A stretch of DNA of 5,179 bases from Pseudomonadota bacterium (lineage in GTDB: Bacteria > Pseudomonadota > Gammaproteobacteria > Acidithiobacillales > Acidithiobacillaceae), in assembly GCA_021827445.1 (NCBI GenBank), contig JAKAVW010000234.1:1-5179 (forward strand), in the 5' to 3' direction. The first letter of the stretch is position 1. Each line of letters starts with the position of its first letter. Shown in pieces: positions 1-5,179 of this stretch. A model generated the notes under the pieces. That model did no database searches and was not told where the DNA came from. It saw only the letters and a list, made by a program, of their open reading frames with translations. Both the position numbers and the translations under genes were made by a program.

Positions 1-852
1 CGTGCGCAGATGAAAGTCACTCGCATCATGCCGTTCATGCAACTGACTGGAAAGTTCACCAACGATACGGTTGACTTTGATCCCGCGCTGCACCTCAGGG
101 CGGGCGTAAATGTTTTCTGCCCAGCGCTGAACGTTCGGGTAATCCTCTACCGAAAGAAACTCCGCAGCATCGTAAAGCCAGCCTTTGACCAAACCACCAT
201 ACCAGGGCCAGATAGCCATGTCAGCAATTGTATATTCTCTGCCTACTATGTATTCATTTTCTGAGAGCCGCTTATCGAGCACGTCAAGCTGCCGCTTTGC
301 TTCCATAGCAAAGCGATTGATTGCATATTCAATCTTCGTGGGAGCATAGGCGTAGAAATGACCAAACCCGCCGCCCAGGTAGGGTGCGCTCCCCATCTGC
401 CAGAATAGCCATGATAGGCATTCGGCGCGCGTACCTGGATCGGTAGGCAGGAACGCCGCAAATTTCTGGGCCAGGTACAGCAAGATCGCACCAGACTCAA
501 AAACCCGAATAGGCTGTGAACCGCTGTGGTCCATCAGAGCTGGTATCTTGGAATTCGGGTTCACCGCTACAAAGCCACTTCCAAATTGGTCCCCGTCACG
601 GATATTGATGAGCCACGCATCGTATTCTGCACCGACATGGCCCTGCGCCAACAATTCTTCCAGAAGAATAGTCACTTTTTGGCCATTTGGCGTCGCGAGA
701 GAGTAAAGTTGGAGTGGGTGACGCCCGACGGGGAGTTCTTTATCGTGGGTTGGTCCTGAAACAGGACGATTGAGAAGAGTGACTGCATTCCCTGTTTCGG
801 CCTTGTTCCAGGCCCAAACCTTTGGGGGCACGTAATCCGTTGAATGGGTCAT
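1..852 (-). CDS. yghU: Nu-class glutathione transferase / disulfide-bond reductase YghU (3' end cut by window edge)
   Basis: The minus-strand reading frame stays open for 284 codons from the ATG at 850-852 to the window edge. It matches E. coli YghU (about 288 residues) nearly end to end, so only the last few residues are missing. The family is cytosolic, binds glutathione and has glutathione-dependent disulfide reductase and peroxidase-type activity rather than classic conjugation. Landmarks: an N-terminal extension with NRPVSGPTH (residues 28-36) and LPVGRHPLQLYSLATPNGQKV (40-60). Thr54 and Asn56 in TPNG sit where YfcG/YghU bind glutathione thiols. The thioredoxin-fold cis-Pro motif NPNSKIPAL is at 98-106 and FESGAILLYLA at 118-128. 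The helical C-terminal domain has GGGFGHFYAYAP (160-171), the N-capping motif YTIADMAIWPW (207-217) and LHERHDASDF (271-280). The start is supported by AAGGAG 8 nt upstream. The frame shows no damage. Family identity is sure; the physiological substrate is not known. Confidence 0.95.
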   Translation of the reverse strand, partial: MTHSTDYVPPKVWAWNKAETGNAVTLLNRPVSGPTHDKELPVGRHPLQLYSLATPNGQKVTILLEELLAQGHVGAEYDAWLINIRDGDQFGSGFVAVNPNSKIPALMDHSGSQPIRVFESGAILLYLAQKFAAFLPTDPGTRAECLSWLFWQMGSAPYLGGGFGHFYAYAPTKIEYAINRFAMEAKRQLDVLDKRLSENEYIVGREYTIADMAIWPWYGGLVKGWLYDAAEFLSVEDYPNVQRWAENIYARPEVQRGIKVNRIVGELSSQLHERHDASDFHLRT

Positions 853-860
853 GAATGATA

Positions 861-866
861 CTCCTT
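861..866 (-). promoter_or_regulatory. Ribosome binding site of yghU
   Basis: AAGGAG on the minus strand, 8 nt before the ATG at 850-852. It supports this start, which also matches the E. coli YghU N-terminus. Confidence 0.7.
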
Positions 867-873
867 GGATTGG

Positions 874-891
874 CCCAGATTACAATCCGGG
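874..891. promoter_or_regulatory. Interrupted palindrome in the yghU leader, possible operator
   Basis: The plus strand reads CCCAGATT-AC-AATCCGGG: two 8-nt arms with one mismatch around a 2-nt centre. It lies 21 bp upstream of the yghU ATG and just upstream of its Shine-Dalgarno sequence. This spacing would suit a repressor site or a small leader hairpin. No regulator gene is visible and no clear -35/-10 pair could be fixed, so the role is inferred. Confidence 0.3.
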
Positions 892-950
892 CACTTCGAG
901 TAATAAACTTTTTCGTCGTTTGCGGTGGATAGATTCTCCCCCGTCACTCT

Positions 951-1244
951 TCAGTTTAGCAAATTTTTAATGTGATTCCTGTAACCGAAATGGCTCTGGC
1001 CGTTCTTTTTGACCCAGCGTGCGCTCATGTCTTTCCGGCGACGCTGAGCCGGCTGGTCCTGCCACGCGGTAGGCACTTCACCCTGATTGACGCACTCCCG
1101 CTCCTTTCGACGCATGGGTTGCCGGGAAACCGTCACAAAACTCGCGTCGATGATTTGCCCAGCCCGGGCGGCGTAGCCGGCTTCCCGCAGCAAAGCATGG
1201 ACGTCCGTGAACAGTCGCTCCGTCAGTTTGGCCTGGGTTTGAAA
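951..1244 (-). pseudogene. IS5-family transposase, internal fragment
   Basis: This minus-strand frame shows a typical IS5-family internal segment: AKLTERLFTDVHALLREAGY, then ARAGQIIDASFV, then QPMRRKERECVNQGEVPTAW, then ARWVKKNGQSHFGYRNHI. The Asp of DASFV (codon at 1146-1148) is the first catalytic Asp of the DDE triad. The second Asp and the Glu are missing because similarity stops after YRNHI near 969, and the frame then ends at a TGA-type stop at 951-953 after four unrelated codons. Upstream, similarity begins near 1244; an in-frame TGA sits at 1251-1253, inside sequence belonging to the ISL3 remnant. Several usual residues are altered (the region normally reads PRQRNSREEN). Both ends are lost and there is no terminal repeat, so it cannot encode an active transposase. 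Family assignment is from recognised motifs, not a search. Confidence 0.85.
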
Positions 1245-1249
1245 GGCAC

Positions 1250-1389
1250 ATCAGCAACGGCATCTTCGAAGGTTTCACAGTCTCCTGCAGTCCGCCAAAT
1301 CCAAGGCACGGGGATACCGGACCCGAAAAAACTTCATCAACATGGCCTATCTCATCCTGGGCAAGCTGGACTTCCAGTTACCCACTTGA
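1250..1389 (+). pseudogene. ISL3-family transposase, C-terminal fragment with a frameshift
   Basis: The plus strand reads ISNGIFEGF (1250-1276), then after a one-base frame change NSLLQSAKSKARGYRTRK (to 1329) and NFINMAYLILGKLDFQLPT before a TGA at 1387-1389. This is the conserved end of ISL3-type DDE transposases; the Glu in NGIFEG (1268-1270) would be the last catalytic acid. Inserting one A at about 1277 restores GFNSLLQ, so a single-base deletion explains the break. The N-terminal bulk is missing. The frame is not intact and no product is expected. The ISL3 call rests on the NG-EG-N and KARGYR patterns plus the terminal repeat next to it. Confidence 0.75.
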
Positions 1390-1403
1390 AATACCGAGGA
1401 GCC
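1384..1403 (+). repeat. Right terminal inverted repeat of the ISL3 remnant
   Basis: Read inward from 1403 on the minus strand it starts GGCTCCTCGGTATTTCAAGT. ISL3 inverted repeats typically begin GGCTC or GGSTC, and it overlaps the transposase stop, as expected for the end of a compact element. I saw no matching left repeat in the window. Confidence 0.6.
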
Positions 1404-1462
1404 TGATTGATTTTCATGATGCCAATGCAAAACATAACTTGCTGCCTATCCAACCAGTGTGC

Positions 1463-1476
1463 ACGATCCAGATCGT
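1463..1476. promoter_or_regulatory. Perfect 14-bp palindrome downstream of the exporter gene
   Basis: ACGATC-CA-GATCGT, two perfect 6-nt arms around 2 nt, lies 24 bp beyond the exporter stop. It has no U-tract on either strand, so it is a poor rho-independent terminator. It could be a weak mRNA 3' hairpin or a protein site. The rest of the 1404-1499 gap shows no gene or other signal I can support. Confidence 0.25.
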
Positions 1477-1499
1477 ACGGCCCTGTAAGGCATATAAGT

Positions 1500-2285
1500 T
1501 TATATGAAATAGCCCATTTCTCTGTATAACATATAAATGGCGACCAAAACTATGGCACCGATAAAGATATCATTCAACGCCGCTTTGCGCTGTCCCAGTT
1601 TATCGGCACTAAGTGCCCCCAACCATCCCCCCAGGATTCCACCAGCTATGTATTCCGCAGCAATACGCCAGTCTACAAGGCCCTCCAGGGAATAGCTGAT
1701 GGCAGTGGCTGTGCCTAGGGCTCCCACGGCTAATAATGAGGAAGCGACGGCATTCAAAATAGGCAACCGCGCAGAACGCATCAGTGCAGGAACAATGAGG
1801 AAACCACCACCAATGCCAAAAAAACCTGATAAAACACCGGTGCCACCGCCATAAAAATATACCCAAGCATGGTGTTTGGGTATATTTTTATGAACCACTG
1901 GCTGTTTTTCTCGTGTCCGGTACATACTTACAGCAATCCAAAGCATGAGCAGTGCAAAGAGGATGAGTAGATATTTTCCATTGATCGCTTTCCCCAACTC
2001 AGCACCGGCAAAAGCTCCAATAATACCAGCAATAGTAAAACGTATGGCGACTGCCCAGCGTACATTACCGGCACGCGCATGCGGAATCAGATTTATGAAA
2101 GCATTGATACCCACAGCTAGCGCCGTCGTGCCGATAACTAGATGAGGATCGTGTACACCGACCCAGTAGAGCAACAATGGAACAGCAAGAATGGAGCCAC
2201 CGCCGCCAATCAATCCCAAGGAAAATCCCACGATTACACCAGCCAGAATGCAATCGATATCCTGACTAAAAGTCAATGCAATCAT
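1500..2285 (-). CDS. TauE/SafE (DUF81) family anion exporter
   Basis: This is a 261-residue inner-membrane protein of about eight hydrophobic segments, a usual size for TauE/SafE permeases. The family diagnostic is an internal repeat of glycine-rich motifs: GLIGGGGSILAVPLLL at 24-39 in the first half and GFFGIGGGFLIVPALM at 154-169 in the second. The halves are joined by a charged cytoplasmic-type loop (about 122-140, MYRTREKQPVVHKNIPKHH). Likely membrane spans are about 12-42, 48-66, 77-98, 104-121, 142-169, 176-200, 207-228 and 238-255. Characterised members export sulfite, sulfoacetate or other organosulfur anions; the substrate here cannot be read from sequence. The ATG at 2283-2285 is the first start after an in-frame TAA at 2292-2294; its ribosome site is weak (TTGGA). 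The start lies 65 bp after the ThDP enzyme stop on the same strand with no terminator between, so co-transcription and reliance on the upstream gene are likely. Confidence 0.9.
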   Translation of the reverse strand: MIALTFSQDIDCILAGVIVGFSLGLIGGGGSILAVPLLLYWVGVHDPHLVIGTTALAVGINAFINLIPHARAGNVRWAVAIRFTIAGIIGAFAGAELGKAINGKYLLILFALLMLWIAVSMYRTREKQPVVHKNIPKHHAWVYFYGGGTGVLSGFFGIGGGFLIVPALMRSARLPILNAVASSLLAVGALGTATAISYSLEGLVDWRIAAEYIAGGILGGWLGALSADKLGQRKAALNDIFIGAIVLVAIYMLYREMGYFI

Positions 2286-2350
2286 AAAGAGTTATCCAAG
2301 CTAACATTAATCCCCCTCTATGCCCAACCATTCCATTCATTTACCTGACT

Positions 2351-3958
2351 CTAATCAATCAGCGGATGCAAATCAGAACTGATCGGTACCTGCAGCACAC
2401 TGACACCCTGGTAGCCCATCGCCTCCCTGAAGGCAGCCTCTAATTGTATCGCAGTGATAGCGACAGTGGCGTGCGCGCCATAGGCCGATCCAATATCCGC
2501 AATGGCGATTCCCGGCAGTTCCAGGCCCGGGATGTTTTTCAACTTCTCTTCAATAGCAAACTCTTTAAGAATGGCATATTCGTGATTTTGCAATACCACG
2601 AATATAACATGTGTATGGTGACGTACCCCGGTGTAAATGCACTGCGGCGCATAGTTAAAAGCCCCATCACCGACAAAAACAATCACTGGTCGATGCCGTC
2701 CACTGATCTGTTCGTGCAGTGCTAGACCTATAGCTGCGGGCATGTTCCAGCCCAATTGCCCAGAAGCAAAGGTATAAAAGCTATCCGGTTGATCAATGGC
2801 GAAAATCTGCCGAAGCGCTGGCGCGTTGGAAGGAGACTCTTCAAGCAGGATAAATTCATCAGGACAGAGCGGTTTCAGGATATCAAAGACCGCTTCAGAA
2901 GAAAGAAATGCTGTAGATGCAGACCATTTTACCCGCGGATCATGGTGAGGAGGCCTCGCGTGGTGACTGCGAGGAGCAATCATAGGCACTATTTGTTCTA
3001 AAAATAGCAAGCTATCGCTTATCAGGCTATCCCCGACAGGTGCTTTGGCAGCCGCGTCAGAATCATCCGTTATCTGCAGGAGCGATGTGCCTTCTGGCAG
3101 ATAGTGGCCTGCGACATAAGGGTAATAACGGAATACCGGTGCACCAACCACAATGGCCAGGTCATGGCCCCGCAGGCAGTCCGCCAAAGGTGCAATGGCT
3201 GCGGGCAAAATCCCCGCATACAAGCTATTACTGCAAGGGAATATCGCTCTTTCGTTAAAAGGCGTGGACCAGACCGGAGCCTGCAACTGTTCCGCCAAGT
3301 GCACACCCGCATCCCAGGCATCAGAGCGAGCAATATCGGCACCATATATCAGTACGGGATTTGTACTCTGGTCAATGCGTCGGGCAAAGTCGGCCAGACG
3401 CACTGGATCTGGTGCCACCCGATGCGATACCGTCCTCAAGTAATTACGGTCAGTAATCATTTTATCCCAGTCATCCATGGGCAAAGACAAATGGACAGGG
3501 CCCGCTGGAGGCTGAACGGCCATGGCGTAGGCACGCATGAATGCGCCCGGCACATCCTCAGGACGGACGGGCTCGTAACTCCATTTTACCCAGGGAAGGG
3601 GCATGGTTACCGCATTCACATTAGTCAGAAGAGGTTCAAACAACAACATATCCCGCGTTTGCTGACCGCTGGTAATAATCAACGGCGTTTTATTCTGATA
3701 TGCCGTGAGGATTGCGCCCATGGCGTTGCCCAGGCCAACGCCCGTATGCACATTGACTAATACCGCTTGACGCAAGCCTTGGGCAAGCCCGTCGGCGATG
3801 GCGACGACGCTGCCCTCGTGCAAGGCTTGTATATAAGTAAAATCTTCTGGTAGATCTTGCAGAAAGGTTTCTTCGGTGGAACCAGGATTACCCACAATCC
3901 AGGTCATCCCAAGCTGACGTAACAGTTTGAAAGTTGCCGTTTTAACGCTTACATGCAT
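2351..3958 (-). CDS. Benzoylformate-decarboxylase-like thiamine diphosphate enzyme
   Basis: The 535-residue cytosolic ThDP/Mg enzyme aligns over its whole length with Pseudomonas putida benzoylformate decarboxylase MdlC (528 residues), with the usual PYR, central and PP domains. Conserved: GNPGSTE with Ser27 (MdlC Ser26), the ThDP-activating Glu48 (Glu47), His71 (His70), PLIITSGQQTRDM (92-104), LTNVNAV and VKWSYEP (124-130), and GHDLAIVVGAPVFRY (264-278). The cofactor motif starts VGDGAFNY (429-436) and ends LQNHEYAILK (456-465), so the Mg-ligand Asp and one Asn remain. MdlC His281, a catalytic acid/base, is Tyr279 here, and MdlC Ala460, a substrate-pocket position, is Ile463. It probably decarboxylates a 2-keto acid, but not necessarily benzoylformate; the pathway is unknown. 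I chose the ATG at 3956-3958: it follows a G-run ribosome site and matches the MdlC N-terminus. A 27-codon longer form would start at TTG (4037-4039) with no well-spaced ribosome site. It is probably first in an operon with the exporter gene. Confidence 0.88.
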   Translation of the reverse strand: MHVSVKTATFKLLRQLGMTWIVGNPGSTEETFLQDLPEDFTYIQALHEGSVVAIADGLAQGLRQAVLVNVHTGVGLGNAMGAILTAYQNKTPLIITSGQQTRDMLLFEPLLTNVNAVTMPLPWVKWSYEPVRPEDVPGAFMRAYAMAVQPPAGPVHLSLPMDDWDKMITDRNYLRTVSHRVAPDPVRLADFARRIDQSTNPVLIYGADIARSDAWDAGVHLAEQLQAPVWSTPFNERAIFPCSNSLYAGILPAAIAPLADCLRGHDLAIVVGAPVFRYYPYVAGHYLPEGTSLLQITDDSDAAAKAPVGDSLISDSLLFLEQIVPMIAPRSHHARPPHHDPRVKWSASTAFLSSEAVFDILKPLCPDEFILLEESPSNAPALRQIFAIDQPDSFYTFASGQLGWNMPAAIGLALHEQISGRHRPVIVFVGDGAFNYAPQCIYTGVRHHTHVIFVVLQNHEYAILKEFAIEEKLKNIPGLELPGIAIADIGSAYGAHATVAITAIQLEAAFREAMGYQGVSVLQVPISSDLHPLID

Positions 3959-3964
3959 TGTCAA

Positions 3965-3970
3965 CCCCCC
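3965..3970 (-). promoter_or_regulatory. Ribosome binding site fixing the ThDP enzyme start
   Basis: A GGGGGG run lies 6 nt before the ATG at 3956-3958 on the minus strand. It is an atypical but workable anti-SD match. It decides for the 535-residue form over the TTG-initiated extension. Confidence 0.5.
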
Positions 3971-4064
3971 AAAGCAACTAATACGTAGTGTTAAACTAAA
4001 ATATTCATAATACTTGGCAGTTTTATGTATGGAAGGCAAATCCTCTGTTTAACCTTATGATTTG

Positions 4065-4077
4065 TCGTCAATGACGA
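4065..4077. promoter_or_regulatory. Perfect 13-bp palindrome upstream of the ThDP enzyme gene, candidate operator
   Basis: TCGTCA-A-TGACGA, two perfect 6-nt arms around one base, lies 106 bp upstream of the ThDP enzyme ATG in the AT-rich leader. A further CGTCA occurs at 4089-4093, so the TGACG half-site is present three times in about 30 bp. This is typical of a dimeric regulator site, but no regulator gene is complete nearby. The minus strand also has TTGACG overlapping it, though I found no convincing -10 at the right spacing. A terminator for the hydrolase gene is less likely because there is no U-tract. Confidence 0.35.
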
Positions 4078-4090
4078 TATACCCGTTACG

Positions 4091-4144
4091 TCAGAAGGTC
4101 CTGGCAGTAGAAATCAGCCAATCCACAAACACCTGAACCTGATA
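4091..4144 (-). pseudogene. Possible LysR-type regulator C-terminal remnant
   Basis: One minus-strand frame reads Y-Q-VQVFVDWLISTARTF and a TGA stop at 4091-4093. LysR-type regulators often end in this way (a V-x-VFVDWL-type last helix just before the stop). A TAA lies in frame only a few codons upstream, so at most about 20 residues survive. The rest of the gene has been lost where the hydrolase gene now stands. The match is short and seen by eye, so this is tentative; chance is the alternative. Confidence 0.35.
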
Positions 4145-4185
4145 CCACCAATTTTAACCGTTTCTCCCGACTTGCTGGATTGTCG

Positions 4186-4806
4186 CTATAAGTGATGCGC
4201 CAGAAAATCCCGGATAACAGCTCGCACCTCTGATCCTGACTGTGGGCTATCCAAGAGTTTGTGCGCATGCAAATCGCCAGACCACATCCTGACGTAGATT
4301 GGGAAAGGTGGATGCGCCGCAATTTCTCGCGCCGGGGCAACATAGGCTTCGTTTTCGCTAAACAACAACAGCCCGCGCGATGCTTTACCGGACAGGTGCG
4401 GTAGGTATTCGATTCCTCCAGCAGGGGATAGTAATACGACCCCATCCACGATGACATCATTCCCAGCGAGTGCCGCAAGGATGGCTATTCCCCCCATAGA
4501 AGCGCCTAAAAGAACCAACGGCTCGGCATGCTTCGATCGCGCAAAAGCAATACTCGCCAGGATATCTTGGTCATAGCGCGAGCCGTTTCCCTGTTCAGAG
4601 TGCCCATAACCTCTAAAATTCGGGGTCAACACAGTCCATCCCCATTGTTGCATGTCTGCTGCCAGATGGTTCCAAGCACTTTTATCATAGGCCTTACCAT
4701 GAGCCAGTATGCACCAAGGGCGGTGTGTGGGATAAACATCTGCCTCAAGTTTTAGGCCATCGGAAGTGGTGAGCGTCATCACTTGGGAAGGAAGATGTGC
4801 TGACAT
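4186..4806 (-). CDS. Small alpha/beta hydrolase (serine hydrolase fold)
   Basis: The protein has 206 residues, is soluble and has no signal peptide. It has the core alpha/beta-hydrolase layout without a large lid domain: strand plus oxyanion motif CILAHGKAYDKSAW (32-45), TPNFRGYGHS (61-70), and the nucleophile elbow LLGASMGG with Ser103 (99-106). The second half has VVLLSPAGG (123-131), LLLFSENEAYV (146-156), where Glu151 or Glu153 may be the acid in place of the usual Asp, and GDLHAHKLL (177-185), where His180 or His182 would be the catalytic His. It is probably an esterase or a related carboxylic-ester or peptide hydrolase; the substrate is unknown. The ATG at 4804-4806 has a near-perfect AGGAGG ribosome site. 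It is separated from the ThDP enzyme by 227 bp with its own candidate control sites, so joint transcription is possible but not shown. Confidence 0.85.
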   Translation of the reverse strand: MSAHLPSQVMTLTTSDGLKLEADVYPTHRPWCILAHGKAYDKSAWNHLAADMQQWGWTVLTPNFRGYGHSEQGNGSRYDQDILASIAFARSKHAEPLVLLGASMGGIAILAALAGNDVIVDGVVLLSPAGGIEYLPHLSGKASRGLLLFSENEAYVAPAREIAAHPPFPIYVRMWSGDLHAHKLLDSPQSGSEVRAVIRDFLAHHL

Positions 4807-4814
4807 GGAACATG

Positions 4815-4820
4815 CCTCCT
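4815..4820 (-). promoter_or_regulatory. Strong ribosome binding site of the hydrolase gene
   Basis: AGGAGG lies 8 nt before the ATG at 4804-4806. It supports this start over the internal Met10. Confidence 0.75.
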
Positions 4821-4888
4821 GATAGAAAATTGAGGATTCATCTGGTGGTCACGCATTCAGATTTGCCTGTGGGGTAGCCTGACAATAG

Positions 4889-5179
4889 TGGACAGTCCCG
4901 TTTCAAGCGGCCAGCCGTGTGAAAGACTGCAGGTACATTGGTCGTTGACGCCCGCGAGATGAGCCAACCTTCCGCCGTGGCTATGTAGGTGATGTCCACA
5001 TGCCAGACCACATCAGGTCTTTGGGCGATAAATTGCTGGTCCAGCAGATTGGGCGCCACAGGGGAATCATGACCATGCTCAAATGGTACTTTCACTACGC
5101 ACACCTCATCGCTCATTGGTCGGCAAATCCTTTGTAGCAACAGTGCGCCACCTTGCTCAAGTCAGCTGTAATCTGCCCG
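4889..5179 (-). mobile_element. IS3-family insertion sequence remnant, internally deleted and cut by the window edge
   Basis: The piece holds part of orfB (about 4929-5140) and, at its left side, a candidate terminus that starts TGGACAGTCCCGTTTCAAG at 4889 and reads inward. IS3 elements usually begin with TG, and orfB pointing toward this end is the expected orientation. Only about 40 bp separate the last orfB match from this terminus, so the C-terminal half of orfB has been deleted. The terminus call is tentative because the partner end is outside the window. Confidence 0.5.
4929..5140 (-). pseudogene. IS3-family orfB transposase fragment with a frameshift
   Basis: The frame reads RICRPMSDEVCVVK, then DSPVAPNLLDQQFIAQRPD, then VVWHVDITYIATAEGWL. 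This is the IS3-family orfB start of the rve integrase core, and the Asp of DITYI (codon 4994-4996) is the first DDE residue. After GWL (4961-4963) the frame is broken. Adding one T restores WLYLAGVNDQCTC in the next frame (to about 4929), after which similarity ends. The stretch before DSPVAPN is shorter and more degenerate than usual. The second Asp and the Glu are missing, so it is inactive. Sequence right of 5140 may also belong to orfB in a damaged frame. Confidence 0.85.

Larger units (their letters stand above)
1247..1403 (+). mobile_element. Right-end remnant of an ISL3-family insertion sequence
   Basis: Only the last roughly 157 bp of the element remain: the transposase C-terminus followed directly by the right inverted repeat. 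The left boundary abuts the IS5 fragment near 1244-1250. ISL3 elements make 8-bp target duplications; the bases after 1403 begin TGATTGAT, but no left end remains in the window to compare with. Confidence 0.7.

Noticed and set aside
246..500. 84-codon minus-strand open frame
   Set aside because: It lies out of frame inside yghU, whose own frame is intact and strongly conserved.
972..1406. 144-codon plus-strand open frame
   Set aside because: It runs antisense to the IS5 fragment and out of frame with most of the ISL3 fragment. It resembles no family and is a shadow of the two remnants.
1404..1499. Rho-independent terminator after the exporter gene
   Set aside because: The only hairpin, at 1463-1476, has no following U-tract on the minus strand.
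3104..3760. 218-codon plus-strand open frame
   Set aside because: It is wholly antisense to the well-conserved ThDP enzyme, has no domain-like pattern and is explained by codon composition of the real gene.
3961..3966. TTGACA on the minus strand as a -35 box
   Set aside because: It ends immediately before the ThDP enzyme start codon, so a promoter there could not serve this gene as annotated.
3959..4039. 27-codon N-terminal extension of the ThDP enzyme
   Set aside because: It would start at TTG with no well-spaced ribosome site, and MdlC-type proteins begin where the internal ATG at 3956-3958 lies.
4086..4478. 130-codon minus-strand open frame overlapping the hydrolase
   Set aside because: It overlaps the hydrolase in another frame and has no recognisable domain. 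Its tail also covers the LysR-like stretch, but in a different frame from the match.

Overview
This window is a moderate-GC proteobacterial accessory region. All four recognisable genes lie on the minus strand, and the spaces between them hold decayed insertion-sequence pieces. YghU is close to the Escherichia coli protein, and the IS5, ISL3 and IS3 remnants are of proteobacterial type. I cannot name the genus from sequence alone; an acidophilic Acidithiobacillus-like organism would fit the gene mix but is only a guess.

Layout from left to right. (1) Positions 1-852 hold yghU, a nu-class glutathione transferase that runs off the left edge only a few codons before its expected end. It has a good Shine-Dalgarno sequence and an interrupted palindrome just upstream. 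(2) Positions about 950-1403 are a junkyard of two IS pieces: a minus-strand IS5-family transposase fragment abutting a plus-strand ISL3-family C-terminal fragment that still carries its right terminal inverted repeat. (3) Positions 1404-1499 have no gene, only a 14-bp palindrome. (4) Positions 1500-2285 encode a TauE/SafE-type membrane exporter. (5) Positions 2351-3958 encode a benzoylformate-decarboxylase-like ThDP enzyme. It lies 65 bp upstream of the exporter on the same strand, so the two probably form an operon. (6) Positions 3959-4185 are an AT-rich intergenic stretch with a perfect 13-bp palindrome and what looks like the last 17 codons of a lost LysR-type regulator. (7) Positions 4186-4806 encode a small alpha/beta hydrolase with a strong ribosome binding site. 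(8) Positions about 4889-5179 are a decayed, internally deleted IS3-family orfB, cut by the right edge.

How the parts may work together is inference. The ThDP enzyme would decarboxylate a 2-keto acid, and the exporter next to it may remove an anionic product or by-product. ThDP enzymes paired with TauE exporters are known from sulfonate metabolism (Xsc with a TauE exporter), but this ThDP enzyme belongs to the benzoylformate decarboxylase branch, not to Xsc. One catalytic histidine of benzoylformate decarboxylase is replaced by tyrosine, so the true substrate is open. The hydrolase and YghU are probably independently transcribed. I see no CRISPR array, tRNA, rRNA or clear rho-independent terminator.
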